DNA from: Vibrio scophthalmi LMG 19158
GTDB taxonomy: Bacteria > Pseudomonadota > Gammaproteobacteria > Enterobacterales > Vibrionaceae
DNA: 49,688 nucleotides
Reading direction: 5' to 3'
Assembly: GCF_000222585.1 (NCBI RefSeq)
Contig: NZ_AFWE01000142.1
Location: 1 to 49,688 of the forward strand
In this document: piece by piece, positions 36,084-45,422 of the stretch
How positions within the stretch are numbered: position 1 is the stretch's first letter
How the letters are laid out: the number at the start of each line of letters is the position of its first letter
Notes under the pieces: model-generated
Databases searched by the model: none
The model's input: the letters and a program-made list of their open reading frames with translations, nothing else
Told to the model about the DNA's origin: nothing
Position numbers and translations under genes: made by a program

Positions 36084-37316
36084 TTACGAAATGTTGTTTT
36101 TATAAAATGGGTTCAATGAGCCTTTAACACGCTTGAGCACCACCAGCGCGGTGACGCGTCCCCAACCAAATAAAATCCGTTGGTGTAGACGGAAAATCGT
36201 GTCGTAAAGGTTGCGCACCAAACGACCACGCAGCACCAATTTATTGTTCATTAGGCTACCTACGGCATAGTCATGCCCGACCGCAATCACCATTCCGCCA
36301 TCATGGAACGCAAATGGCTTAATCGATTTACCTTTCAGTAAACGCTTAAATTGACGTGCTAAGTGCATTGCCGCTTGATTCGCCGCTTGTGCACGAGGGG
36401 GGACAAAGCTGCCATCCGGTTGTGGGCATTCCGCGCTATCCCCGATAACGAACACAGCATTGTCACGGGTAGTACGAAGCGTGGAGTAAACCTTTAACTG
36501 ATTCAGTCGGTTAACTTCCAAGCCATCAAGCTCTGCAAGCCAAGGAGCACATTTAATACCCGCAGCCCATAATTGCAAATCCGCAGAAATCACTTCACCG
36601 CTGTCGGTGATCAATTTGCCTTGTTCTGCTCGTTTCACTCGGGTGTTAGTTCTTACTTCCACACCATGCTTGAGCAGCGCCTGCTGCACTTTCTCAGACA
36701 TACATTCAGGCCCCGCTGGCAGAACACGTTGAGACGCTTCGATTAGAGTGATTCGAAGTTTGGCATCGTGACGATAGCGACCTAGCTTTTCGCTTACTTT
36801 TGCAAGCTCTGCCGCCAGTTCAACACCTGTCGCACCGGCACCAACGATTGAGATATGTTGCTCACCTTGTGCGCGAAGCAATGGGTTAATTTGATCCCAT
36901 GCTTGTTGAGCCTGCTCTGCTGAATCTAAAAACAAGCAGTGTTCGCTCACCCCTTCGGTTTTAAAATCATTGCTTACTGCACCAACGGCAATAACAAGAT
37001 AGTCGTAATCAAGCGTTGAAATGTCACCGTCTACATTACGTATTTCAAGCTGCTTCTTGTTACGATTTAGATCACTCATTGACGCCTGAAGGTATTGGTA
37101 CTGATTGCAGTATGCATGCTGTAAATAGCTGACAGCATCGAGTTCATCGTCAAAAGTTCCCGCCGCGATTTCATGTAGACGAGGCTTCCAATAGTGGTGA
37201 CTTGCTGGTTCGACCAAAATGACTTCATGCTTATGACGTCGCGCAAAACTACGGCCTAAGCGAGTGACGAGTTCAAGACCTGCGGCACCGCCGCCAACAA
37301 CTACGATTCTAGACAT
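36084..37316 (-). CDS. Type II NADH dehydrogenase-like FAD oxidoreductase
   Basis: 410 residues from ATG 37316 (MSRIVVVGGG); the frame opens four codons earlier. Two dinucleotide-binding motifs: GGGAAGLE near residue 9 for FAD and GAGATGVELAAEL near residue 165 for NADH, plus the FVIGDSAECP flavin contact. The basic, aromatic C-terminus (KRVKGSLNPFYKNN) fits peripheral membrane attachment. Expected role: electron transfer from NADH to quinone without proton pumping. It diverges from the HdeD gene across a region with a perfect palindrome. Confidence 0.9.
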   Translation of the reverse strand: MSRIVVVGGGAAGLELVTRLGRSFARRHKHEVILVEPASHHYWKPRLHEIAAGTFDDELDAVSYLQHAYCNQYQYLQASMSDLNRNKKQLEIRNVDGDISTLDYDYLVIAVGAVSNDFKTEGVSEHCLFLDSAEQAQQAWDQINPLLRAQGEQHISIVGAGATGVELAAELAKVSEKLGRYRHDAKLRITLIEASQRVLPAGPECMSEKVQQALLKHGVEVRTNTRVKRAEQGKLITDSGEVISADLQLWAAGIKCAPWLAELDGLEVNRLNQLKVYSTLRTTRDNAVFVIGDSAECPQPDGSFVPPRAQAANQAAMHLARQFKRLLKGKSIKPFAFHDGGMVIAVGHDYAVGSLMNNKLVLRGRLVRNLYDTIFRLHQRILFGWGRVTALVVLKRVKGSLNPFYKNNIS

Positions 37317-37780
37317 CGTGCTCTCCAATTGTGCTTACAGCACTAGGTTCACCCTAGATACCGTGAAAATTCTGTTGTGACATGTAGCACGCAAAGCTCA
37401 CATATCAACTGATGGCGCACATTATATTGCCTGATGTTTTTTTGATAATCCGAGCAAATTACAAATGACTATTACCTATTTGTAATAATGATTTTTGTCT
37501 TCGGGATAATTTCAACTTGAATCTTCAGCACACTAAACAAACCTCAACTAAACTTGAAAACAAAATAAAGAGCCACGTGCAATCAATAGGTTGCGCTATT
37601 GCTCCCCTAAATCGTCACCCTCGATTTAGGTTTACTCTGCGGAAGGCCCGTTTCGCCTCAGTTTAAGCACTACAACCGACAAAAATGGAATTTATAGTTG
37701 TGTATTAATCAGTTGTAGAGCGATGAAAGAGGCGTAAATTGGATTCATCAGATGAATTAAATAACGTAAAGGAATTCACG
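37317..37780. other. Divergent regulatory region, NADH dehydrogenase / HdeD
   Basis: 464 bases without a gene. Contains the 29-base palindrome at 37458-37486 and a 9-base hairpin CCTAAATCG / CGATTTAGG (37606-37614, 37622-37630), which may lie in the hdeD-like leader. Confidence 0.6.
37458..37486. promoter_or_regulatory. Perfect inverted repeat, probable operator
   Basis: ATTACAAAT (37458-37466) and ATTTGTAAT (37478-37486) are perfectly complementary arms with an 11-base spacer; centre-to-centre distance is 20 bases, two helical turns. It lies about 140 bases upstream of the NADH dehydrogenase start and 295 upstream of the HdeD gene. It does not match FNR, CRP or PdhR consensus. Confidence 0.6.
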
Positions 37781-38362
37781 ATGAGCGAAACACAACAAGC
37801 TAACTCTCAAATGACAGCTCAGACATTACTATCAAAAGGCTGGAAATGGTTTGCGATTGTCGGAGTGCTAGTCTCACTGGCCGGTATCGCTGCCATAAGT
37901 CTACCTGTTGCCGCAGGTATCACCATCACAACTATTGTCGGTGGCATCTTCCTATTCAGCGGTTTAGTACAGGCATACCACACCTTTAGCATTCAAGGAT
38001 GGAAAGACAAAACTTGGTATGTTCTCAGTGCACTTTTGTACATCATCGGCGGTTTGTTTATTCTATTCCAACCCCTCGCTGGGCTAGTAACAATGACCAT
38101 GCTGATGGTCGTTGTGATGATGTTCAATGGGGCAACTCGAATGATCTTCGGTTTTCGAAACCGTTCATTACCAGGTAGTAGCTGGATTATTTTAAGCGGC
38201 CTTATCTCACTATTGATCGGCGGTTACTTCTTCTCTATGCTCAGCGATCCTGCATTCTCGCTCTCGCTACTGGGTATTTTTGTCGGCATTTCGCTTATTT
38301 TTGAAGGCGTGAGCTTCATATTCCTTGGTTTACAAATGCGTAAAGCAGTAGACACGATTTAA
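37781..38362 (+). CDS. HdeD family membrane protein (DUF308)
   Basis: 193 residues from ATG 37781 with AAAGGA upstream; the frame is open 14 codons earlier without support. Six hydrophobic helices arranged in three pairs with the repeated pattern of the HdeD family (e.g. GGIFLFSGLVQAYHTF, GGLFILFQPLAG, GISLIFEGVSFIFLG). HdeD in E. coli is linked to acid resistance, and the biochemical activity is unknown. It ends at a terminator. Confidence 0.9.
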   Translation: MSETQQANSQMTAQTLLSKGWKWFAIVGVLVSLAGIAAISLPVAAGITITTIVGGIFLFSGLVQAYHTFSIQGWKDKTWYVLSALLYIIGGLFILFQPLAGLVTMTMLMVVVMMFNGATRMIFGFRNRSLPGSSWIILSGLISLLIGGYFFSMLSDPAFSLSLLGIFVGISLIFEGVSFIFLGLQMRKAVDTI

Positions 38363-38423
38363 ACCAATTAGGGTTAAATTGAACGAGTAAATACACTCAA
38401 GTAACACGACATTGCCTATTCCA

Positions 38424-38454
38424 AAAGCCACAAATACTCATTTTGTGGCTTTTT
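38424..38454 (+). terminator. Rho-independent terminator of HdeD gene
   Basis: Stem AGCCACAAA / TTTTGTGGCT with a short loop, followed by TTTTTTG. Strong, about 60 bases after the stop codon. Confidence 0.9.
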
Positions 38455-38641
38455 TGTATGCCTCTGTTTGCGCGATGAGTTAATTCAGTGACGGCTTGTG
38501 ATGAACACACCTCTTTTGATCTGTTCAACTTATCCTCCGTAGGACATAGATATAGGGTAAAGCACAGATACGAGCCGCTAAATAACGGTTGAAGCGCTAA
38601 TTAGATGATCTGCTCACCGTCATACTAGGAAGAGGACTAAC

Positions 38642-39043
38642 ATGCACAATCTGAAGCAACCAGTCTCTGCAGTCGCCATTTTCTATGATGCTTCATGCCC
38701 ACTGTGTGTCAAAGAGATGTCGAGTTTGAAAATACACCTAAGTGACAGCGTCACCTTTGTGAATGTACAGAATGAGATAATGATGGCGCACTACCCTACT
38801 GTGGAACAGTCTGAATGCTTAAGAGTATTGCATGTCATCGACCAAAGCGGTCAACTTAGACTCGGAGTAGACGCCAATATTTACTTATGGGAGCTCACTG
38901 GTAAGAAACCGATACTGCGTATCTTGCGATGGCCTATCTTGCGCAGTATTGCTAGAGGTGGCTATTGGTTATTTGCCCGCTATCGTTACAAGCTATCGTA
39001 TTTACTGACCGGTCAAACACGCTGCAAACAATGTGAATTGTAG
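38642..39043 (+). CDS. DCC-family thiol-disulfide protein (DUF393)
   Basis: 133 residues. Defining motif FYDASCPLC with C19 and C22 near the N-terminus, plus the family's LGVDANIYLWELTG segment. A second CxxC (C128, C131) sits at the extreme C-terminus, which could add a redox or metal site. No signal peptide. GGAAGAGGA precedes the start. Predicted thioredoxin-like oxidoreductase of unknown partner. Confidence 0.88.
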   Translation: MHNLKQPVSAVAIFYDASCPLCVKEMSSLKIHLSDSVTFVNVQNEIMMAHYPTVEQSECLRVLHVIDQSGQLRLGVDANIYLWELTGKKPILRILRWPILRSIARGGYWLFARYRYKLSYLLTGQTRCKQCEL

Positions 39044-39070
39044 TCTCTCAGATCCTCTTTAAAGCGACCG

Positions 39071-39769
39071 CTAAAATCGTAAGTGCGATTCAATATTTAT
39101 CACGTCATGACGCCAATATTCAATTTGACAATCAATGGTTTGGCCTTGCTTATCGAAATGGGTGCGCTCAATTTTCATTGCCGGTGTCCCTACCGTCGCA
39201 CGAAGAGCTTGTGCGACTTCACCGCTTAAAATACTAACGGATACTCGATAGCGAATTTGTTCATATTGGGTTGCGTAATGATGATGATAGATATCCGTTA
39301 AAGAATCACTCAAATCGTGCTCAAGTAAAGTAGGAAATCGCTCTGGGCGCACATAGTGAGTGATATAGGCGACAGGCCGGGACTCCAAACAACGTACTCG
39401 ATTAATACAGAACACATCGGAAAACGGTGCAAGCCCCAATAGTTGCGAGGACTCTTTATTGGCAAGCATTGCTTTGGCGTTGAGTAATAAACTACTCGGC
39501 ATTCGATTTTGTGCCGCCGCCATCATAGAAAAACTCACTAATTGCTGCGGGTTATAGCGTAGCGGTGCTGGTGAAATAAACCAGCCTCGACGATCTTCGC
39601 GATAAATCCGCCCTTCTGCTTCAAGCAGAGACAACGCTTCTCTTAACGTAACACGCGTGGTGTCAAACGATTCAGCCAGTTTACGCTCTGACGGTAATTT
39701 TTGTCGTGCTGAAAGCATACCGGATTCAATTTGCTCAACAATTGAATCTTTAATTTTTACGTATTGCAC
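39071..39769 (-). CDS. GntR family regulator with UTRA domain, PhnR-like
   Basis: 232 residues if started at GTG 39769, where AAAGGA lies six bases upstream and the protein begins VQYVKIKDSIVEQIESG; the frame extends 23 codons further without a ribosome site. N-terminal winged helix (LPSERKLAESFDTTRVTLREAL) and C-terminal UTRA effector domain. The N-terminal half strongly recalls PhnR, the 2-aminoethylphosphonate utilisation regulator of Vibrio and Salmonella. No phosphonate gene is nearby, so it either acts at a distance or has another role. Confidence 0.85.
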   Translation of the reverse strand: MQYVKIKDSIVEQIESGMLSARQKLPSERKLAESFDTTRVTLREALSLLEAEGRIYREDRRGWFISPAPLRYNPQQLVSFSMMAAAQNRMPSSLLLNAKAMLANKESSQLLGLAPFSDVFCINRVRCLESRPVAYITHYVRPERFPTLLEHDLSDSLTDIYHHHYATQYEQIRYRVSVSILSGEVAQALRATVGTPAMKIERTHFDKQGQTIDCQIEYWRHDVINIESHLRF

Positions 39770-40163
39770 CAAGTATCCTTTCCTGTCTGTCCCACCAAAG
39801 AGTATTTCCGATATCGAAGCTGTCATTGATATCTTCACTGGGGGTGATATTCACTCTAAGCATATTACCGTATATCGATGGTTCGATACACTAGCGAGTG
39901 TGTTCGCTAAGAAACAATTTTCATCGCTTTACTGATATTCATCCAACACATTTTTTAACATTTCTATTCCATTATTTTGTATGGTTTGTCAGCCCTATCA
40001 CCGAAACCAATTCATCAGAACGCTACACTGAGTGTTAACAAATTGCCACATGCTCGCTATCACAAATAAGAGATTAATTAACAACTCAATCCATTTGATT
40101 GGTTTATATACAACTAAACTAATAATAAAAAGAACGCATAAACTTGCTCGGGGGATCATCGCA
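39770..40163. other. Divergent promoter region, GntR regulator / MCP
   Basis: 394 bases. It includes a small palindrome ACACT-AGCG-AGTGT (39890-39903) and two near-repeats of TGATATTCAC type around 39825-39855, which might be regulator sites. The frame open from 40032 is not used because the MCP ribosome site lies at 40149-40155. Confidence 0.45.
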
Positions 40164-42161
40164 ATGTTTGCTTTTTTACGTCAGTTTCCACTTTATATTA
40201 TCGTCAGTTTGGTGGCCGGAGTTCCATTAATCATTGCCATCGCACTTGCCACACAAGATATTTTTGAACTCAATAAACAATCAAGCTCTGCACTCAAAGA
40301 TGAGCAATTGGTCAATTTGGTGGTTAAGTATGACGATCTCGCCCATAATCTCGCACTTGAGCGAGGACTAACCGCAGGGGTATTGGGTAGTAACGGCAAT
40401 CCAAAGATCGTTGAGAACCTAAAAGCTCAGCGAAAAGTCGTCAATATCGCGATGGCCGAATTGCAACAAAACAAAGCCTCATTATTCCATTCTGATTTGA
40501 ATTCAGCCTTACAGAAGGATGTACAAGAGGAACTCTCTCGTATTAAAGCCGTCCGTCAAGGTGTTGATAGCTTAGCACCAGACATTGCCCCATTTGGCTT
40601 CTATTCTCATCTAAACCAATTGATTATCGACAACATTGATTTGTTAATCAGTGAAACACAAAGTCACGAATTAAGTGCTTTAGGTAAATCGCTTATTTCC
40701 GTAGTCATTATTAAGGAAAGAGCAGGCCAAGCACGAGGTGCACTCAATGGCGTGTACGCTAAGGGTGGCGCCAATGCTGTCACTTACACCAGCATAAAAG
40801 ACTATATTCAATCGAGCGATTATGCGCTGCGCAGTGCGAAAATCATTATGCCTGAAGCCTATCTCACTCAACTCACTCAGCTTGAGCAACAACAAGCATG
40901 GCAATCTGTAGAGCAGATCCAAGATCAATTCCTTGCTCAAGCCAATTCGTTAGATGCTATTCAAGGCCCAAGTGCAACCGAATGGTTCCCTATGGCGACC
41001 AAACGCATTGGCCTTATTAACCAATTACGTAACGCGATTCAAACCGATATGGTGCAATACGCCACCGTAGTTTATAACCAATCTATTTTTAATAGTAACC
41101 TGCTTATCGGTGCGACTCTATTGGTCAGTATTATCATTGCGAGTTTAGTCATCGCCTTGGTTCAAGGTCTTCGTGCTCGCGTAGGCAGTATGAAAGCACA
41201 TCTCAACCTAATGTCTGAGAATCACGACCTCACTTATACTCTCAACCATACTGGCAAAGATGAAATCTCATCCATCGCTTCTAGCATCAATAAACTGATT
41301 GCTAACTTAAAACAGTTGCTCTTTGAAGTGACTAAAACCAATGACAACAATGCCTCTCGTTTAGATAGCATTGTGCAATCTTCACTAGAGTTAGATAACA
41401 GCAGCCGTTCGACCATTGCTAAATGTGACAACATCGCGACGGCAATGACTCAATTGGCACAATCAAGCGTTGAGATTGCGCACTCAGCAGAGCGTGCGAT
41501 GGACGACACCAACTCAATGAATAAACAAGTGCAACTGTGCCAGCAACAAAGTCGTCTATCGTTTAACTCAGTGCAAAGTTTGATGGATCAAATCAACGCC
41601 ACGGAGCAGTGCCTAACCGAACTTGAAGTCGATACGCAAAGCATTAGCCAGATCGTTGCGACAATTAGCGGCGTATCTGAGCAGACCAACTTATTAGCGC
41701 TGAATGCAGCCATTGAAGCGGCGCGTGCAGGTGATCATGGCAGAGGGTTTGCGGTTGTTTCTTCCGAGGTCAGAGATTTGGCTCAGCGCAGCCAAGAAGC
41801 GACAGAGAATATCAGTAAACTATTAGCAAAAATTACCGATAAAACCCGATTCTCGGTAGAAAATATGACCAAGAGTAAACAAGCGAGTGACGATACTTTT
41901 GAATCAGTTAAAAACGTGACCGAGAGTATTGCAACGCTTGAATCCGGTATAGAACAAGTCAATGATCACATCAGTACCATTGCCCATTCAACCATTGAAC
42001 AATCAAAAGCATGTGAAGCGATCGATAAAGATGTCGATATTCTCAATGAGATTGCCCATCAAACCAGCAATCAAGCGGATGCCCTTAACGAGGTCGTCGT
42101 TGGATATAAAACCGAAGCTAAGGGGCTACAAGATCAACTCAACCAGTTCAAATTGGCTTGA
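40164..42161 (+). CDS. Methyl-accepting chemotaxis protein with NIT sensor domain
   Basis: 665 residues from ATG 40164 with GGGGGA upstream. One membrane helix near residues 7-27, then a periplasmic helical domain of about 290 residues with NIT (nitrate/nitrite-sensing) landmarks, [16 protein letters not shown] and [18 protein letters not shown] second helix (about 312-333) and a HAMP region follow, then the signalling coiled coil with the conserved tip ([20 protein letters not shown]). It senses a small ligand, possibly an inorganic anion by family analogy. Monocistronic. Confidence 0.93.
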   Translation: MFAFLRQFPLYIIVSLVAGVPLIIAIALATQDIFELNKQSSSALKDEQLVNLVVKYDDLAHNLALERGLTAGVLGSNGNPKIVENLKAQRKVVNIAMAELQQNKASLFHSDLNSALQKDVQEELSRIKAVRQGVDSLAPDIAPFGFYSHLNQLIIDNIDLLISETQSHELSALGKSLISVVIIKERAGQARGALNGVYAKGGANAVTYTSIKDYIQSSDYALRSAKIIMPEAYLTQLTQLEQQQAWQSVEQIQDQFLAQANSLDAIQGPSATEWFPMATKRIGLINQLRNAIQTDMVQYATVVYNQSIFNSNLLIGATLLVSIIIASLVIALVQGLRARVGSMKAHLNLMSENHDLTYTLNHTGKDEISSIASSINKLIANLKQLLFEVTKTNDNNASRLDSIVQSSLELDNSSRSTIAKCDNIATAMTQLAQSSVEIAHSAERAMDDTNSMNKQVQLCQQQSRLSFNSVQSLMDQINATEQCLTELEVDTQSISQIVATISGVSEQTNLLALNAAIEAARAGDHGRGFAVVSSEVRDLAQRSQEATENISKLLAKITDKTRFSVENMTKSKQASDDTFESVKNVTESIATLESGIEQVNDHISTIAHSTIEQSKACEAIDKDVDILNEIAHQTSNQADALNEVVVGYKTEAKGLQDQLNQFKLA

Positions 42162-42188
42162 TAATTAGCCACGGAGCATCACAACAAA

Positions 42189-42215
42189 AAGAGCACAGCT
42201 TCAAGCTGTGCTCTT
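42189..42215. terminator. Bidirectional terminator
   Basis: Palindrome AAGAGCACAGC-TTCAA-GCTGTGCTCTT between the MCP (plus) and the acetyltransferase pseudogene (minus). An A5 run on the left gives a T-run for the minus strand. Confidence 0.88.
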
Positions 42216-42243
42216 CAATATTCAGAAATAGATAATGAGACCA

Positions 42244-42858
42244 CTATACTGCAAAATCACAGTCGCTAAATTTTAATTGCTTGTAATAAAACTCTCGATC
42301 TCGCTCACTAATTTCCCTTAGTACGCGGCAAGGATTGCCAACTGCAACCGCATTGGCGGGAACATCCTTCGTGACAACACTTCCCGCACCGATGACACTA
42401 TTCTCACCAATTGTCACCCCTGGGAGCACCACGACATTCGCTCCAATCCAAACATTATCGCCGACCGTAATGGGAATATTAAACTGAGCAACTTGCTGAC
42501 GTATTGCTGGATCAATCGGGTGGCCCGCTGTTGTTAGCGTAACATTGGGGCCAATCATGACATGATGACCAATCGTTATCGTCGTGTCATCGACAAGAGT
42601 GAGGTTAAAATTGGCATAAAAACGATCGCCAACCTTTGTATGCTTACCCCAATTAGCACGTCACGGTGGTTCAATGTAGCAATCTTTACCGACCTGACCA
42701 AACAAGCGGTGTAGCAACTCTTCTCGTCTCTGGGTTTCGCGCGGACGTGTTGCATTAAAATCGTACAGTATTTCGAGACACGCCTGTTGCTCATTAACCA
42801 AAGACTCATCTGCGCAAATATAGACCTGTTGATTGTGCATCTTATAACGAGTGTTCAT
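42244..42858 (-). pseudogene. Sugar O-acetyltransferase (Maa/LacA/NodL type) with in-frame TGA
   Basis: The minus strand encodes a full-length maltose/galactoside acetyltransferase of about 204 residues: an N-terminal Maa domain (MNTRYKMHNQQVYICADESL) and a left-handed beta-helix of hexapeptide repeats (VGDNVWIGANVVVLPG, IGAGSVVTKDVPAN). The frame is interrupted only once, by TGA at 42661-42663, between DCYIEPP and RANWGKH; both halves are in the same frame. A single nonsense change (from TTA, TGG or CGA-like codons) or a sequencing error would explain it. The C-terminal half could restart at ATG 42558, but it would lack the substrate-binding domain. Confidence 0.88.
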
Positions 42859-42965
42859 GCGATACCTTTAGACCTTAGATGTCGATGCTAAGATAATTAA
42901 GAATTAATAGTACAACTGATATGCGATAGGTTAATTGAATAGATAGCTCTGAACGACCGACCGGC

Positions 42966-43526
42966 CTAGAATTTCACCGGCATCGATCCTAACTGTTTAG
43001 GTTCAATTCGATATAGACAATGCATTTGCAACGGATGGCCTTCTTCTATATTTGGATGCTTGAAATCCAAACGCGTATTGATCATTCCCAAACGCTTCAT
43101 CACCATTTGCGACGGGGTATTGAGGTTAGCAGTAAAGGCAAACACCTCATCCACACCCAAAACACAAAAAGCGTATCTCAATGCTTGCTCAGCGGCTTCT
43201 GTAGCATAGCCTTTATGCCAATGTGCCTTTGCGATCCGCCAGCCAATTTCTAATAGTGGCGCTCTAGGAATACCGCTGTCACCTTCTTGAAGGTTAATAC
43301 CAACAAAGCCGATAAACTGACCCGTTGTTTTTAGCTCTACCGCCCAAAAACCCCAGCCGTTCTTGTCGATCTTGGCGCGCAAGGCCCCAGCCAATTGCTC
43401 GCTCTCTTGTTGGCTGAGTGTTTTCGGAAAAAATTCCATCACCTCAGGGTCAGCACACAAACGTGCAAAATGTGGATAATCCTCATCTTCCCATTGGCGA
43501 AGTACTAATCTTCTAGTCTCAAGCAT
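42966..43526 (-). CDS. GNAT N-acetyltransferase (RimJ/RimL type)
   Basis: 186 residues. Family pattern ETxRLxLRxW at the N-terminus, a beta-bulge around LLEIGWRIAKAHWHKGYATEA with the acetyl-CoA-binding QxxGxxT-like HKGYAT loop, and NTPSQMVMKRLGM near the C-terminus. Acetyl transfer to an amine (protein N-terminus or small molecule); substrate unknown. Monocistronic. The start at ATG 43526 has only a weak ribosome site. Confidence 0.92.
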   Translation of the reverse strand: MLETRRLVLRQWEDEDYPHFARLCADPEVMEFFPKTLSQQESEQLAGALRAKIDKNGWGFWAVELKTTGQFIGFVGINLQEGDSGIPRAPLLEIGWRIAKAHWHKGYATEAAEQALRYAFCVLGVDEVFAFTANLNTPSQMVMKRLGMINTRLDFKHPNIEEGHPLQMHCLYRIEPKQLGSMPVKF

Positions 43527-43786
43527 CAATCATTGGCCTATCGTTGTGACAACTTTCTCTCTATAGCGCAAGCGGCTTCACAAATGAAACTGCTTTGATA
43601 TAACTATATCAGGATAGTGGCTAATAATTTATCCATTTCATTCTTTTTATTAAAGAAATGGACACCAGGCACATAAATTTTAATCGTAGCTGTAAAAAAT
43701 CACCCAACCTGATAATTAAACTTTAGGTCTACAAAAAAAGAAACTACCCCTTATTGTTTATAATGAGAAATCAATAAGGAATCACG

Positions 43787-43831
43787 ATGCACCTTAATGA
43801 TATATCTACCAATATAATCCTAATTAGATAG
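43787..43831 (+). CDS. Possible 14-residue peptide or truncated gene start
   Basis: ATG at 43787 is preceded by AAGGA at ideal spacing and by a TATAAT-like box (43760-43765), yet the frame closes after 14 codons (MHLNDISTNIILIR). It runs into the 3' end of the convergent IIB-like gene. This could be a leader peptide, a small protein, or the surviving 5' end of a deleted gene. Confidence 0.3.
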   Translation: MHLNDISTNIILIR

Positions 43832-44183
43832 TGGTATAACGCAAATATTCGAGCGCTTGCTCAGCCACCATTTCATAGTTCATTGAACCATAGTGACGAG
43901 CCGATATTTTGGCTACCGGCACAGCAACGAAACAAAATCTATCGAGCATTGAACGATAAACATCGTGAGCATCAGGCGCTAAGAAAACCAGCGAGATATT
44001 ACGCTGTAAACAAAGATCAAGTTGCTCGCCCGCTTGCTTAGAGGCGAAAATTACTCGATATGGTTGCTGATTATCATCGAAATAGGTTTGCAGTTTGTTT
44101 GAGAATACACTCGAGGCGTAATTACCATCACCATAAATGACGATGGTTTTGCGCCGATCCTGTTCATTTACCACTTGTGTCAT
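43824..44183 (-). CDS. PTS IIB (lactose/chitobiose)-like protein without active-site cysteine
   Basis: 119 residues from ATG 44183 with AAAGGG upstream. The pattern resembles IIB of the Lac/Chb family: first strand KTIVIYGDGN, a central LVFLAPDAHDVYRSML, and the end VPVAKISARHYGSMNYEMVAEQALEYL, comparable to the PVEVID...YG region of ChbB. The phosphorylated cysteine of the first loop (CSAG in ChbB) is replaced by GDG, so it cannot act as a standard phosphocarrier. A regulatory role is possible. Located downstream of a LysR gene on the same strand. Confidence 0.65.
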   Translation of the reverse strand: MTQVVNEQDRRKTIVIYGDGNYASSVFSNKLQTYFDDNQQPYRVIFASKQAGEQLDLCLQRNISLVFLAPDAHDVYRSMLDRFCFVAVPVAKISARHYGSMNYEMVAEQALEYLRYTTI

Positions 44184-44347
44184 GAATTGCCCTTTCACCC
44201 GATGTCCCCTATTTGCTTTGCTGCTCAACAAATCCAAACCAGACGTGAACACAAATAGCACGAAGCCTGTCGCTTAGTCAGTTGTTTTATTCATCAATCA
44301 ACGAAACACCGAGTTTGTTCCAATGGAATGGCATTGCAAGTGAGTGA

Positions 44348-45289
44348 TTAGTCAATGTTCCATCGATATTGTTTCGCCAACTCACGTAGGTTGTGTTCTT
44401 GCTGTGTATTAAGCGACTGGAGCCATAGACACAAATCACTGGCCAACTCGGAATTGTGCGGGCAATAGACAAAATACTGCCAAGCACTTGGACGGATAGG
44501 ACTATCAATCGGTGTATGTAAAAAACCGCGCTTAAGTTCTGGCAAAACCAACATCAGATCCGTCACTGTCGCGCCTTGTCCTGCTAGGCAAGCACTTAAT
44601 GCCAAATCTAAACTTAAAAATGACGTATTTCTGACTGGTGTTGCAACACGTTGTTCGATACTCGATAGCCATACCTGCCAGTCATAATGATCTTCCGTAG
44701 CATGCAACCTTGGCATACCAAGCACGTCTGGTAGCTCTAACCTTGTCGTTTCGGCACCCGCAGCATATACCGGTGCCATAAATTCTTCGCGTAAAAATGT
44801 CACCCTAGGTTTCCCTCGGTACAATTCAGGCTGACGCGTATTGAGAATCAAAATATCGCATTGCTCATGCCGTAGATCGGGGTCTTCTTCGATTGCAGGA
44901 ATGATCACTATTTCATGCTCTGGATAGCGCTCATTAAGTTCGACCACTTTAGGGATTAATACCCGGGTAGCAAAACTAAGTGCACTTTTGATCACCAAGC
45001 GCTTCTTTACCGGGGTTTGCCACTGTTCAAGTAAACTTTGCAGTTCTTGGTAGTTCGATCTCAATACTTCAAACAGTTCTCTTCCCTGCTCGGTTAACTC
45101 AATAGACCGATGTTTACGGCGAATTAAGGCAGTATTGAGTTCCAATTCTAGCTGTTTTATTTGACGACTAACGGCACTTTGGGTGACGTGTAACTCTTGC
45201 GCTGCTTGTGTAAAACTCAGCCGTCTGGCGACAGATTCAAACACTTTCAGACTGTTATGGCTATAAGGCAAATTTGGATAAGACTTCAT
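44348..45289 (-). CDS. LysR family regulator (GcvA-like)
   Basis: 313 residues. DNA-binding domain LKVFESVARRLSFTQAAQEL with the textbook recognition helix VTQSAVSRQIKQLE, followed by a GcvA-type effector domain. Divergent from the MATE efflux gene across 130 bases containing an inverted repeat, so it probably controls that pump and itself. ATG 45289 follows a GTG one codon upstream. Confidence 0.92.
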   Translation of the reverse strand: MKSYPNLPYSHNSLKVFESVARRLSFTQAAQELHVTQSAVSRQIKQLELELNTALIRRKHRSIELTEQGRELFEVLRSNYQELQSLLEQWQTPVKKRLVIKSALSFATRVLIPKVVELNERYPEHEIVIIPAIEEDPDLRHEQCDILILNTRQPELYRGKPRVTFLREEFMAPVYAAGAETTRLELPDVLGMPRLHATEDHYDWQVWLSSIEQRVATPVRNTSFLSLDLALSACLAGQGATVTDLMLVLPELKRGFLHTPIDSPIRPSAWQYFVYCPHNSELASDLCLWLQSLNTQQEHNLRELAKQYRWNID

Positions 45290-45314
45290 CACTCAACTTA
45301 CATAACTTCAGATC

Positions 45315-45340
45315 ATATGAGAGTGGCATAAATCTCATTT
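45315..45340. promoter_or_regulatory. Possible LysR operator upstream of MATE gene
   Basis: ATATGAG and CTCATTT flank a 12-base spacer (arms pair at six of seven positions) in the divergent LysR/MATE promoter region. Confidence 0.4.
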
Positions 45341-45422
45341 GAAGACCAAGCAGATAAAACGTTAAATATGTCACATAATCAATATTAACAGACAACCCTG
45401 TCGTTTATTCTACGAGCACACG

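Noticed and set aside
37606-37630. Hairpin as a riboswitch or terminator of hdeD leader
   Set aside because: A clean stem but no T-run and no match to a known riboswitch core; kept only as a description of the region.
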